Shown: positions 52,301 through 59,460 of the stretch, piece by piece | How the letters are laid out: every line of letters starts with the position of its first letter | Numbering within the stretch: position 1 is the first letter of the stretch | Source of the DNA: Euryodendron excelsum | Taxonomy: Eukaryota > Streptophyta > Magnoliopsida > Ericales > Pentaphylacaceae | Length of the DNA: 64,000 bases | Direction: 5' to 3' | Assembly: GCA_033060915.1 (NCBI GenBank) | Contig: CM065399.1 | Coordinates: 16,134,001 to 16,198,000, forward strand | Position numbers and translations under genes: made by a program | The notes under the pieces: generated by a model | Told to the model about the DNA's origin: nothing | Seen by the model: only the letters and a program-made list of their open reading frames with translations | The model's database searches: none

Positions 52301-55300
52301 AGAATAAGAAATTAATACAAAATACTCTCTGGCAATAACTAAAAATAAGGAACCAATTTAGTTCTATGGTGGATAACAAAGATTTATTATGATTAATAAC
52401 AAACATCTTTTGAAGAAGCAAGTTCTCTAAGGATAACTAAAAGTTCTAATTTCTGATTAACAGTATCGTTTCGTAAAAAACAAGATACAAGATGGGACAT
52501 ATGTGCAACTATGCGAATAAAAAATACAATCATATCATGAAACAAAAACAAGATGGCCCATTACTCATACAAAGAAGACAGCAAATTGCATTCCATTCAT
52601 TGACTCAGCCGCCCAACAAAAGTAAAAGATATTATCAAATTAAGTTAATTAACCACTTAAGCACCCATTTTACTCACGTTTACATGGTTAGTTACCTCTC
52701 AATTCTAACCCTTGCTCTCTTCATACAGGACAATTTTGACTAAGAATATTGAGTCAAATCAAATGTAGATAAAAGACATCATTTCTGTTTTCTTAAAGTT
52801 GTAAGACAGCCAGACAGGTTATGGCGTAAATACGATCAACAGCAAAAGTGAGTATTTTCCTCTCAGCGAAGACAAGATATCAGGCTTTATGTGAAATTGC
52901 AACAAATATATTCTCTAGAAATGCACAAAAGGCCCTTTTCTAGGCATTAAGTTAATTTCAAGCAAGTATTAATTAATGAAATTCAATAATAATTTACTTT
53001 CTTCCACTTGCACCAAAGTTGGGCTTCATTTATTTAGAGTTCAGAATTGAGATTAAGGTTGTCGATCAAAAAACTAATACATAATAATTCAAATAAAGTA
53101 AAATTTTGAACTCTCACGATTCTTAGTAAATATAATAACTCCATCACTACAATGGTCATGCCTTTCCACTACAAATCGAATTACGATTGCGATGGATACC
53201 ATCTAATAGTGCATAAGCTTCCATTTTCAGTACTAGTATGATATATAGCATTTTATTAAGATAGAAGAGACTATTTTGCACATAAACATGATAAAAATAT
53301 AGATATCATGCCTGTCAACTTTCTTAAAGTTAAATGCATCTGATGGATCCACATTTTTTTAGTAGATGTTATGCTTGACCCAAAAATCAGTCTCCATATA
53401 GTTGTAAAATTAATAGAATCTCCCAAAAATTAGGGGAATGGAAAGATTTCAATCATAGGTTAATTGCAAAGCCTCCACCAGAAATTTCTATTCATTACCA
53501 GCCAAGCACCCACATCTTCATGGATGGTTCAGGCCATGATGGGATCGATGCAAACTCCAGAAGATCCTACACTTCCACCTCTATACATTCTCATGGAAGA
53601 TAGAGCCTATAAATCCCAGGAAAGAACTCTGATGCAGCTTTAACTGTAGTTTGTGAAAGCACATACAGGAGGGAAGCAAGAAATGAGGCCTCAATAAAAT
53701 GGTAGATGTGAAAAAAGAAATCCAATTTTGTGAAAAAGATATGAATTGATTAAGAATGAGGGGAAAAAACAAGAGGAAAAAGTATATATAAAGAAATAGA
53801 AGTCAGAATGCAAAAACCTCAAGATGCCACTTACACAGTTGAAAGATTTTAACAAGTTCTAGAAGCACATACCATTAAAAACTGAATTAGTAAAACGAAT
53901 TAGTTCACCTTATTCACTCCCATGATTCCAACCAACCTTGTCCTACAGGGTGCAAGACTAACTCAATCACCAGAAACCCATCCCTATTGGCTTTTGTTCT
54001 CAGCATTTGGAAACAAAAAATTATCAATAAGTTCAATTCACGAACGTTAGTAAGAGCCCATTTGCTTCCCAGGAATTGGAACTCCTGAGAGCTTCAAACT
54101 CTCGAGAATACACACCCAAGACTTCAAATACTCAGGAGTTGAAATATTATTTCTAGGATGCAGATAAACTCTAAGGATTTCAGTTTCAGGTGTTCACACG
54201 ACAGAGACGATTTTCATGAGAATTCAAGAACATGTTTGCACTTCTGAATTAGGCATCATGTAAACCTGCCAAATATACTAGGGTTAATACACTTTACCTC
54301 GTGGTTTGGGCAAAAATTAGATAAATCTCCTATGGTTAAAAAATGAACACATAACCCCTAAGTGGTTTAAACTAAAGTGAAACCGTGAATATTTCTGTCC
54401 AAATTAACTGCGCGTGTACTTCACGCATCAAAATTCAAAATTTTAATTTGAATATTGATTTTTTAGTACATAAAATGACCTTTATACCCTCATAGCCACT
54501 TCCCCATTTTCTTTCTTTACCTCTCTCTTCCTCTTCCTACCTTTTCTGCGACGTTCCTCAACCATGGCCATCCATGACCACCTTCACTTCGGCCACTTGT
54601 GGCCATCCAATGGCTGAACCCACATGCAAACACACCTCTCTCATTCTCTCTATACCATAGATCGCATACCATAGCCGAACTACCCAACCATCTCTCCCAC
54701 ACTCTCTCTAAAGCCAATATCCGCACCTCTTACAAACCAACTCCTCTCACTACATCTCATTTTCATAGCCACAAAACTATGGCTGAAACCATGGCCAAAT
54801 CCTTAAAACCAAAACACGAAAAATTATTCAATGCTCTTGGAGCACCACTTCATCTTTACTCCACCACTCAATTGTGGTGGGGTAAGGGCACGCGGTGCTC
54901 TAGAAGCACTTAATAGTTTCTCCCAAAACACCTCACCCGCAGTAGTAGAAGCTCACTATAGCACCACATAGACCCTCTAGTTTGACATTTGAATGGTCAT
55001 CATCCTTTAATTCATTAATATATAATTAATTATAACTCAATCTTCATTAGGTAACACATCATCAATAAAGTATCATTCCAGCCATATCATGGATTTGCAC
55101 ATGAGCTTATTAATTTCAAAGAAAAATCCTCCCAAGCTTTTAGTAATTCTTCACCCATAGGCCCCTTTTCATTTTGTACCAGTCCTGATCTTCGTATTTC
55201 AATTATCTTTTGAACACCTTATCACACATAAAAGATAAGGGCCCGCGATTGATCAATTCAGTCCAAAGCAAACTCATAGCCGAGTCTCATCCCATAGTCC

Positions 55301-58300
55301 AAAGCAAGAAGAGATGGGTTTCTAGATAGACCAGCAGCATCTCTTTCGTAAAATAATAATAATAATAATAAATAGAGCAGAAGCATAGGTGGAAAAGGAA
55401 GTGATGGGTCTTGTTTTAGAGAGAGAGAGAACTAGAATGAGAATGACGGAAAAAAATAATAAACCTGCCGAAAAGGTTGAGAGAGAGGCTCATCAAACAC
55501 AATTAACATGGCTGGGATATTTTTGTCTTATCATTACTTCGGTTAGGATCCATCTATTTTATAGATGAGTCTAAATCACATGGGGGTTATATGTTCACTT
55601 TTTAACTACAAGAGGGTCATTTGATTTTCGCTCAAACCACAACAGGGTAAAGTGTAATTATCCCAGAAAGAACAAAACATATACTGTTCTCTGATGCCAA
55701 TTGAATCTACAAAGGTTCACAGGAAATAAGGGTTGACAGGATTCTGAATAGCATGTCTCAAAGAGATGTTTGTTTCATCCAAAAGATTATTGACCTTTCA
55801 AAGACCATTAATGATGTATTCTTGAAGACTGCCAAATCCAGAAACCCAAAAAAAAAAAATTCATTCGTCATTATGACAGATTATAAGTAGGAAAAGTTAA
55901 TTTTGAATTAAGGATTAGGAGCTTCCATTGATATTAACAATAGCATAATGGATGCGACTGTTAGGTCAAGCCGTCAAGAAAACAATTTTGTTGCAAATCT
56001 GCAAGGGTAGCTGAATTGACAAGGTTATGGCTCAAGAAGCAGGCATCCCAGTTTCATCATTCCCAGGGTCTTAGCTGACACAGGGTTGCATGCCTTCATG
56101 TGCATCCCAACTCAAAATAGTTTAGGTCAGACCCCAACAACTAGAGAAAATACTACAGCCCCATCTTATCATAATACTTTACTACCCTAACGAATTGTGT
56201 TTTTGTTACGATGTTCCGAAACATGGTACTCTAGCGTTCCAAAACGGTGAATTTAGCGATCCAAAACAATTCCAAATTTTTTTCCTATTTATATCTTTAA
56301 AGGTCACCTAATGGAAGAAAAAAATCAATTATAATAAACAAAAATATAGGAAGAATAGAATTTTGGAATAACAATATACAAAAAAAAAATTGGCCATAAT
56401 ACTTTCAAAATGTGTTTTTAGATGATTAATTTGAAAAAACATAAATTATGTTTTATTAAATATCTGATTATTAAAAAAAATTCTTCTATAAGTACATTAA
56501 TTCTAATAATATACTTTATAGAAGTTTACCCCTAGCCAAGGTTGTCAAAATTGGGATCCTACCTTGGATCATTTTGGGGGTCTTCCGGATCGGATCGAGG
56601 ATCGTAAGATCCTACCAAGAAGGAATAAAAGGCTAAATTTTTTTTGTATTTTATGATGATTACTTCAAAATTTATAGAGAATGAGCATATATTATATAAA
56701 AAGAATTAAAAATATCATGAAGAACAAAAGGAATCACATGAACCAGTGGTTGACATTGATGATAACTTGCAATGCAATGCCCAAAATAAAGCCTGCACTC
56801 TACAAGTCTACAGACTGCAGTAGCAAAGGTTCAAAAGTGTCAAATGTCAACACAACCTTCAGAATATTCTAAAACAAATAAAGAAAAGAAGCAGCAAAGA
56901 AGGAAAAGGAGGAAGAGGAGGAGGAGCAGCAGAGAAAAAATGCAGCAAAACAGAGCAGCAGCAACAAAATAGAGCAGTAGCAGAAGAAGAAGAAAAAGAA
57001 AAAAAAAAAAAAAAAAAAAAAGGAGGAGAAGAAGAAGAAGAGAATAGAAACAATGCAGTAAAGCAGCAACAGAAGAAGAAGAGAAGAAGAAGAAGAAAAG
57101 AGAAGGGAAGAAAAAAAAACGGACATCACTGAACAGAACGGCGTAGAAGAAGAAGAAGAAGAAGAAGAAAAGAAGGAGAAGAAGAGACAAATACCTGGAC
57201 AGTGGAAAGGTTGGCAATAGAGATGGAGACTTGGAGAGAAATTTGATTTTCTGCGCAGAACTTGTGCCCTTCGAGGCTTCGACGATTTGATTTTCTCTGT
57301 TAATTGATTGTTTTGTGCATTTGTTGGCTTCGAAAGTTGGGCCACAACAGCCAAATAGATTTGAAAACCCATATTTAAACACTAAAAGAGACAGAAATTG
57401 GATTGCATAGGATCGCGATCCTACGATCCCAAACGATCCTAGAACGATCATAGCCTAAAACGACTTTACATACAATCCGGATTGATCCAGCAAAATTGAG
57501 TCATAGGATCATACGATCCTGCGATCCGGATCGCGATTTTGATAACCATACCCCTAGCATACCATATTTTAGAACATGTGGCGTACCAGGTTTCATTCCC
57601 GTTCCACGTACCGAAATGATCCGAGTTTCAGGCAAAATAGCGTACAACCCAAAAAAAGGGGGGGAAGAAGATGAAAACTTTTTTGGGGAAACCAAACATT
57701 TACTTGCTGCTTTTACATGTTTCCGCAACAGCAGGGATATAATTACCTTTATAAGTAATAGGAAAAGACATGTCATTATAAACTTTGTAAATTTAATGCC
57801 TTCATAGTCCTCACCCTTATCATTCATATATCTCAATGTCTACAGCATAACCCGTGATCCTCAAACACTGGTTATGGTTTGGTAAGAACAACAGAGATAT
57901 TTCCCATAGAAGCGTTAGGTCCAGAGGAATTAGCCAAATAAACTTTGAAATTATGCCTCCAAGAGGAAAATGAGTAAAGTTCGGAATCATTAATAGAACG
58001 TATGAAGCAATAAGATCTTTGAATTGAAAGGTTACAGCAGCAGACGAGATTACATACCCTAAGCTTTGGATACGCACGCCAAGCTTTTCCCTGCTACTGA
58101 TGGATTGCTGCATGGCAATAAAATCCAAAAATTCCTCAACCTTCATTTCTTTACCGTTGTGGGTATCCATAAACTCACCAAGGCATGAAATTATCTCTTC
58201 AGTAGTTATCTTGAAGATTTCTCGTAAATCAGAACTTACAGAAAAATAATGCAAAACAAGTGGATGCCGTACCAAAGGGCCCAACTCTAGCACTTCAAAC

Positions 58301-59363
58301 TTCTCAATACCCTCATTCTTGCAAATTGCCAGTTCCAAATCATACAATGATGTAATTCTTTGAACCCCAACAAAACAGTGGATAAATGCACAAATCTGAG
58401 TGTGAGGACAAAATAAATAAATAAATAAATCACCAAATAATTGAAAAAAATGAAAAATAACTTAAAGCAATATACTACAAACGACTACAATATCCAAAAG
58501 TAAGCAAAGGGGAAAGTTTTAGTTGCCATTTGCAATTTGTGTTTATCAAAGAGGCAAAAACCCAACCAAACTCAGCCTAAAAATTGAAATTTTTAAGTAT
58601 TCGTATTCCTTGCCTACACTTCCTCAGCAGCCAAACACAGCTCCCGCATTTATGCTGCTATTTCTATTTAACATAGGCAGATGAAATTACAGCCTTTCAG
58701 AAAACCCCACAAAAGAAAATTAAAATTAAAAATTCATTTTCTTTTCTTTCTTTCCCTACATTTTTCTCAGCAACCAAACAGTGCACTAATCAACATTACC
58801 TTCCCTTCTAGCACCATAAGGCTGTGGAGAGAAGGGACTTGCTGCATTTTCACCCCCAACGACTCCCACGACTCAGCCTGCAGGATCAACAGCGCCGACT
58901 GAGACACTTTCCATGCCGAAACGCTTTCTCGAGCAGCGAGAAGATCCCGGCGAGCCTTCACGACAGCTCCACCAATCCTGTCGAGAGCTTCATTGGGTTG
59001 CGGAGGCTGAGGTCGAAACCCCTGATTGGGGAATTGGCGAGGAGGGTGAGGGAAATTAGGAACTTGGATTCGAAAATTAGATGTTTGAATGGAAGAATTA
59101 GGGTTTTGCAAAGCAAAATTAGGGTTTTGGAGGTACTGATTGGTGACTAAGAAATTTGGGTTTTGGAGGTACTGGTTGGTGGGTAAGAGAGTTGGGTTTT
59201 GAAGGTACTGGTTGTTGGCTAAGAGAGTTGGGTTTTGGAGGTAGAGATTAGGGTTCTGGAAATAGTTAGGGTTTAGGAGTTGCGGCGGAGCTTGCGCCGC
59301 CCCCGGCTGCGGTGCCCAACCATCGTTGCCACCAGGGCGTAACTGTGGAGGTTGTCCGTACAT
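15799..59363 (-). CDS. NOV: NO VEIN (NOV)-like protein, 13 coding exons, 2847 aa
   Basis: The CDS joins, in order: 59363-58800, 58395-58058, 51490-50566, 47088-46984, 41471-41294, 39143-37396, 34668-34456, 27632-25365, 21909-21797, 18819-18420, 18340-18023, 17497-17240 and 16914-15799. All 12 introns are GT-AG, phases (0,2,0,0,1,0,0,0,2,0,0,0) agree and no stop interrupts 8544 bp, so the gene looks functional. Arabidopsis NOV is of similar size (about 2.7 thousand residues). It is a nuclear factor needed for leaf vein development, cell-fate decisions and auxin-dependent PIN expression; its biochemistry is unresolved. Visible parts are: Pro/Gln/Asn-rich N-terminus with 12-residue repeats (41-88); Lys/Ser-rich 28-29-residue repeats (326-439); GHKL ATPase with N-box ELVQNADDN (about 1285-1293), NNEQGFS (1316-1322) and GYIGKKGIGFKS (1343-1354) running into VTDAPEIHS; long helical middle; DUF3883/NOV_C about 2720-2825. 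The ATG at 59363 is the first in an open frame of 188 codons. Exact ends of transcription are unknown. Confidence 0.93.
17240..17497 (-). CDS. NOV: NOV-like exon 12 (residues 2391-2476)
   Basis: The acceptor ttacttcttgcag-type site (cag|GTC) starts VVTREAIYDGLADCSFKA, continues LLNWALPYAQRYIYDVHHD and ends in CSCLLQ at CAG|GTATGT. Confidence 0.9.
17658..17827. repeat. imperfect direct repeat in NOV intron 11
   Basis: Two copies of about 77 bp (17658-17735 and 17751-17827) share tttatagatctaaa, caacttctctcttt-like DNA and cccaatcacatgat. The offset is about 93 bp. Confidence 0.7.
18023..18340 (-). CDS. NOV: NOV-like exon 11 (residues 2285-2390)
   Basis: It is separated from exon 10 by a 79-bp intron, the only compact intron of the gene. 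The acceptor tgtgtcttag|GTT opens VFQVFLQWSDGLKSGLLSSE. The conserved WVSLHASFGLVCWCDD and DFLYFG follow, ending in IPALSE at GAA|GTAAGC. Confidence 0.9.
18420..18819 (-). CDS. NOV: NOV-like exon 10 (residues 2151-2284)
   Basis: The phase-2 junction requires the acceptor ttcactag|C (18820), giving SIAQMSKFYSFIWNEMA. A second AG 9 bases downstream would shift the frame and is rejected. It includes GPFIFIPYSCGSTPEDVLPG and the block VYWHDVTGCMN, ending in SQAANM at ATG|GTAAGT. Confidence 0.88.
19538..19921. mobile_element. TIR/foldback MITE (ggataattacacttta family), copy B, nested
   Basis: The ends are GGGATAATTACACTTTACCC and the imperfect complement of aaaatgaaattatccc. The inner arms pair as well (gaaaatcagatgac versus tcatgtgattttcgctc). 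Flanks are tcaattttt and ttaattttt (8 of 9). It lies inside the larger TIR element of 19380-20837. Confidence 0.75.
20004..20549 (-). CDS. hypothetical Pro/Ser/Thr-rich ORF carried inside a TIR element
   Basis: From an ATG in good plant context (aacaATGGC, 20549-20547), 181 codons are open: MAPPANPLHPHCNSYSPNPL, many Pro/Ser/Thr, a Met-Ala-Thr-Asn-His-His segment, then a Lys-rich tail ending ...VPNENF. A TATA-like run (tatatatatata, about 20570-20583) lies just upstream on this strand. It matches no family I recognise. Composition differs from the AT-rich surroundings, which suggests a captured gene fragment or low-complexity filler. The longer open frame to 20768 adds only microsatellite translation. 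Expression is doubtful; it sits in NOV intron 9, same strand. Confidence 0.3.
   Translation of the reverse strand: MAPPANPLHPHCNSYSPNPLPLPSISIPHPPPISALTQPPLTSAITPAPTPFSSPFSLSSMPSLSDLNFPTLLISSMATNHHHCLPKPTICIPQSYPPLPSIVKPLTIQHHFPQMLHSFKFSNVPTGTTTFLNIIHSNTSLKIYLKEKGKFESKLLCLENLSKFQVGKFLKILRVVPNENF
21797..21909 (-). CDS. NOV: NOV-like exon 9 (residues 2114-2151)
   Basis: A 113-bp exon between introns of 3.5 and 3.0 kb, found from splice sites and phase. The acceptor tgttgaaacag|GTG gives VKSEKLLRDIGFKTQVGLDD and then VLEVLQVWRRSETPFMA, ending at GCGAG|GTATCA in phase 2. Confidence 0.88.
21910..23584. other. NOV intron 8, distal part
   Basis: No coding sequence. The stretch about 23100-23460 resembles an LTR end (acttataaagagg followed by gaacccaactag and cttctcc), too weak to name. 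Confidence 0.3.
23585..24200 (-). mobile_element. L1-type LINE 3' fragment (zf-RVT region), NOV intron 8
   Basis: On the minus strand, broken frames give pieces typical of the C-terminal zinc-finger part of plant LINE reverse transcriptase: AREKILTINNLIKR-like, then HCGVVKEFW, then FWGERNRTTFQ. Frameshifts and stops are frequent. The proximal end is AT-rich. The segment upstream to about 24,700 may be part of the same insertion but I could not identify it. Confidence 0.6.
25365..27632 (-). CDS. NOV: NOV-like exon 8 (residues 1358-2113)
   Basis: This is the largest exon, 756 codons without a stop. It begins VTDAPEIHSNGFHVKFD after a long pyrimidine tract and AG, finishing the ATPase domain (IGFLLPTVVPP, then TCIVLPFRSKL). 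It continues through the sacsin-like region LPLRRYGLKFIIQGDFVLPSSREEVD and a long helical middle, ending in YAVPK at the donor AAG|GTTAGT. The preceding intron is 6.8 kb, the longest in the gene. Confidence 0.95.
27633..29230. other. NOV intron 7, proximal part, with LTR-like end
   Basis: No gene. About 28900-29230 has LTR-like features in plus orientation (ttctatataagtcctttgtaatac, then cttctctgttctc), with no partner LTR seen. An A19 run lies at about 28639-28657. Confidence 0.3.
29571..30514. mobile_element. TIR element, ggttgttaaa...gatcc family, copy 1
   Basis: The termini are ATGGTTGTTAAACTCCAAATCC and, on the other strand, AAGGTTGTTAAAATCGGATCC, each followed by clusters of cttacgatcc/ggatcgta words. 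Flanking 9-mers cctgtaacc (29562-29570) and cctataacc (30515-30523) differ at one base. It sits inside the LINE. It contains a (CT)n tract and no ORF, so it is non-autonomous and MULE-like. Confidence 0.8.
29975..30026. repeat. (CT)n microsatellite, about 52 bp
   Basis: Uninterrupted ct dinucleotides inside the TIR element of NOV intron 7. Confidence 0.95.
32061..33064. other. NOV intron 7, unassigned
   Basis: AT-rich, with ccctaa/ccttaaaccc words near 32150-32300 that are too irregular for telomeric repeats. No gene or element recognised. Confidence 0.35.
33065..33521. mobile_element. TIR element (gttaccggaata family), uninterrupted copy
   Basis: The ends GTTACCGGAATACTC and, on the other strand, GTTACCTGGAATGAAG are inverted. 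Next to the right end are cgttcccgttcc repeats. Its whole length aligns with 56205-57638, apart from that copy's inserted element. At 33422-33430 it carries tacccctat, the unoccupied counterpart of that insertion site. No ORF. Confidence 0.7.
34456..34668 (-). CDS. NOV: NOV-like exon 7: core of the GHKL ATPase (residues 1287-1357)
   Basis: The acceptor actgcttcag|GTC gives VQNADDN, completing the N-box with exon 6. Then come LNNEQGFSAQNIRALCDVGNS (G1-like, adenine pocket) and GYIGKKGIGFKSVFR (Gly-rich lid). All residues expected for Mg-ATP binding in the sacsin/NOV type of Hsp90-like domains are present, so the ATPase fold looks intact. Confidence 0.93.
34950..34992. repeat. (atacat)n-type microsatellite
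   Basis: A run of atacat/catata units in NOV intron 6. The small minus-strand frame here simply translates it as a Met-Tyr repeat. Confidence 0.85.
34993..37395. other. NOV intron 6, no recognised element
   Basis: The plus-strand open frame at 36086-36484 (132 codons) and the minus frames over it show no family motif. I see no exon-like splice context compatible with NOV phases, so nothing is called. Confidence 0.4.
37396..39143 (-). CDS. NOV: NOV-like exon 6 (residues 704-1286)
   Basis: The acceptor attctacag|AT continues NVTVDDIVKKVCTFFEVDHNIL. This 1748-bp exon encodes the conserved helical region preceding the ATPase, including KLRKCEFWLTEEFSVKEFEYLGYGDF and WDLVFASSLGPLVGWLL, with a Ser/Glu-rich insert in its second half. 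It ends HFLLEL, the first half of the ATP-binding N-box, at the donor TTG|GTAAGT. Confidence 0.92.
39144..41293. other. NOV intron 5
   Basis: Near 39490-39530 lies a hAT-like terminus (atggcggacccacatggggg, then gcacggcccccc) without a found partner. Simple repeats: C14-16 at about 40442-40456, (GA)n at 40620-40648, (CA)n at about 40917-40936 and (TA)n at about 40944-40982. Confidence 0.4.
41294..41471 (-). CDS. NOV: NOV-like exon 5 (residues 645-704)
   Basis: The acceptor ttctgttgcag|GTG starts VASIKCGMWESMYDTFQAV. The remainder is acidic and poorly conserved-looking (HVEYESIEIEPAEKNAQ) and ends at CACA|GTGAGT in phase 1, leaving an A that completes Asn with exon 6. Confidence 0.85.
42425..42872. 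mobile_element. TIR element, ctaagaagcayggacac family, copy 1
   Basis: Left end CTAAGCATGGACACTCCG. The right end on the other strand is CTAAGAAGCATGGATACG. The 448-bp interior is AT-rich without an ORF. Flanking 8-mers (atagttgt / atctttct) agree only partly. In NOV intron 4. Confidence 0.65.
43311..43622. mobile_element. TIR element, ctaagaagcayggacac family, copy 2
   Basis: Left end CTAGGAAGCACGGATATG; right end on the other strand CTAGGAAGCATGGACACTC. Flanking 8-mers gtattagg (43303-43310) and gtattaga (43623-43630) differ at one base, an hAT-like duplication length. 312 bp, no ORF. Confidence 0.7.
43697..44612. mobile_element. TIR element, ctaagaagcayggacac family, copy 3
   Basis: Left end CTAAGAAGTATGGACACG; right end on the other strand CTAGGAATCACGGACACT. 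The 916-bp body holds purine-rich filler and the CTT/CT microsatellite. The 90-codon frame at 43938-44210 is fortuitous or cargo. Confidence 0.6.
44301..44375. repeat. (CTT)n followed by (CT)n microsatellite
   Basis: About 28 bp of ctt units, then about 40 bp of ct units, inside the third TIR element. Confidence 0.95.
45151..45275 (-). mobile_element. tRNA-derived SINE with 18-bp target duplication, NOV intron 4
   Basis: Read on the minus strand, an A-box-like AGTGGTTGGGG is followed by a B-box-like GGGTTCAAACCCC, then an AT-rich body and an A14-type tail (poly-T at 45151-45164 on the plus strand). Flanking gttgtgaaaggtattatg (45133-45150) and gttgtgagaggtattatg (45276-45293) differ by one base. 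This is the hallmark of LINE-driven insertion, and the close match suggests a fairly recent event. Confidence 0.85.
46712..46830 (+). mobile_element. possible tRNA-derived SINE fragment
   Basis: TAGCCCACTGG (A-box-like) and GGATTCGACT (B-box-like) are about 50 bp apart, ending in an A-rich stretch (caccaaaaataaaggg). No clear target duplication. Located 150 bp beyond exon 4, inside intron 4. Confidence 0.4.
46984..47088 (-). CDS. NOV: NOV-like exon 4 (residues 610-644)
   Basis: This is a 105-bp exon isolated between introns of 3.5 and 5.5 kb. The acceptor ttgtacttgtag|GTT and donor GCT|GTAAGT bound 35 in-phase codons (VFDRMLKLYKKTVRQKG... to LLNVA). It has no start codon or long frame of its own. 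It was identified by phase and splice sites joining exons 3 and 5. Confidence 0.85.
47590..47648. repeat. 59-base poly-C homopolymer
   Basis: An uninterrupted run of C at 47590-47648 in NOV intron 3. The two open frames that cross it give poly-proline and are artefacts. Such runs are rare in plant genomes and hard to sequence, so the true length is uncertain. Confidence 0.9.
48496..49235. mobile_element. TIR element, ctaagaagcayggacac family, copy 4
   Basis: Left end CTAAGAAGCACATGTATAG. The right end on the other strand, CAAAGAAGCACAGACACT, is followed by more inverted matches (gatacggcaag / ggtgcccgacacg words). Flanking 8-mers gccatggg and gccgtgtg agree at 6 of 8. 740 bp, in NOV intron 3. 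Confidence 0.6.
49330..49367. repeat. (GA)n microsatellite, about 38 bp
   Basis: Perfect ag/ga dinucleotides in NOV intron 3. Confidence 0.95.
49736..49812. repeat. short direct repeat, ttagatgcccccactcgag
   Basis: The 19-mer occurs at about 49738 and about 49788, each preceded by gggg-t-t. It lies in a GC-richer patch of NOV intron 3, origin unknown. Confidence 0.7.
50566..51490 (-). CDS. NOV: NOV-like exon 3 (residues 301-609), with tandem repeats
   Basis: The acceptor gtgcacag|G completes the split glycine, then MYITNIGQARRLEN follows. Four tandem units beginning KQKTANKS and ending KKQLDDHFSS follow. Then come an acidic Ser/Asp stretch (SSSSEDDDSDDYEHE), a basic KKKRKYE motif that could serve as a nuclear localisation signal, and TWKEACRENNVTE at the donor GAG|GTATGT. 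Preceded by a 6.6-kb intron. Confidence 0.88.
51076..51417 (-). repeat. NOV: in-frame 84/87-bp tandem repeat, 4 units, NOV exon 3
   Basis: Units of 87, 84, 84 and 87 bp encode 29, 28, 28 and 29 residues each, all starting KQKTANKS and ending KKQLDDHFSS-S. The two units at the lower-coordinate end are almost identical at DNA level. Length steps are multiples of 3, so the reading frame is kept. Confidence 0.92.
51655..51712 (-). mobile_element. possible Au-like SINE 3' end
   Basis: On the minus strand, GTTGATCCCAAGGAATTGGG followed by actaaggcgagttgag resembles the conserved 3' end of plant Au-type SINEs. The 5' tRNA-like part was not found. Confidence 0.35.
51713..54280. other. NOV intron 2, no recognised element
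   Basis: AT-rich DNA. No exon-like open frame compatible with the phase-2 intron and no repeat structure that I could define. Confidence 0.4.
54281..55664. mobile_element. TIR/foldback element (ggataattacacttta family), copy C, with cargo
   Basis: Inverted arms of about 110 bp: GGGTTAATACACTTTACCTC...gtggtttgggcaaaaattaga...aaaaatgaacacataacccc on the left, with complements (gggggttatatgttcac, tgattttcgctcaaaccac, agggtaaagtgtaattatccc) on the right. The 1.1-kb interior has a more GC-rich segment (54500-54960) with short open frames on both strands (for example 54599-54913). No clear target duplication. In NOV intron 2. Confidence 0.75.
56205..57638. mobile_element. TIR element (gttaccggaata family), copy interrupted by another TIR element
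   Basis: The outer parts (56205-56535 and 57549-57638) align with 33065-33521, including tgaatttagcgatccaa, gatgattaatttgaaaaaa and cattcccgttcc. The middle is occupied by the element at 56536-57548. In NOV intron 2. Confidence 0.7.
56536..57548. mobile_element. TIR element, ggttgt-aaa...gatcc family, copy 2, nested
   Basis: The ends CCAAGGTTGTCAAAATTGGG and, on the other strand, TGGTTATCAAAATCGCGATC are followed by clustered ggatcg/cgatcc words as in the 29571 copy. The target tacccctag is duplicated exactly (56527-56535 and 57549-57557). The interior is a purine-rich gaa/gaggag tract (about 56880-57190); the open frames across it on the minus strand translate as Phe/Ser/Leu runs and are not genes. 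Confidence 0.88.
58058..58395 (-). CDS. NOV: NOV-like exon 2 (residues 189-301)
   Basis: The acceptor ctcacactcag|ATTTG opens ICAFIHCFVGVQRITSLYDL. The exon continues through the conserved NOV-type block LGPLVRHPLVLHYF and ends with ...GVRIQSLG, donor GG|GTATGT, phase 2. Intron 1 is only 404 bp. Confidence 0.88.
58800..59363 (-). CDS. NOV: NOV-like exon 1 (residues 1-188)
   Basis: It encodes the start methionine and a disordered, Pro/Gln/Asn-rich leader (MYGQPPQLRPGGNDGWAPQP...). From residue 41 the motif YLQNP recurs every 12 residues (41, 53, 65, 77). After residue 125 the sequence becomes helical (ALDRIGGAVVKARRDLLAARESV) and ends in MVLEGK at the donor AAG|GTAATG, phase 0. No upstream in-frame ATG was found before AT-rich promoter-like DNA. 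Confidence 0.88.
59100..59243 (-). repeat. NOV: 36-bp tandem repeat in NOV exon 1
   Basis: The DNA word for YLQNP (ggttttggaggtactg on the plus strand) recurs every 36 bp, four times, encoding residues 41-88. The third and fourth units carry substitutions (PNF for PTL). The frame is kept. Confidence 0.85.
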
Positions 59364-59433
59364 TTTAGAAAGGGATAGAGAACAAACTGGAGAGGGTTTA
59401 GCATATAGGGTTCAAGGTCTTATATTAGTTGCA

Positions 59434-59460
59434 TTATATATATATATATACGTATATATA
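59434..59460 (-). promoter_or_regulatory. NOV: TA-rich candidate core promoter of the NOV-like gene
   Basis: A tatatata run 70-100 bp upstream of the start codon. It could act as a TATA box or be a plain microsatellite. Confidence 0.25.

Noticed and set aside
56840..57451. Long minus-strand frames (203 and 167 codons) rich in Phe/Ser/Leu
   Set aside because: They translate a purine-rich gaa/gga tract inside a TIR element; low complexity, no family.
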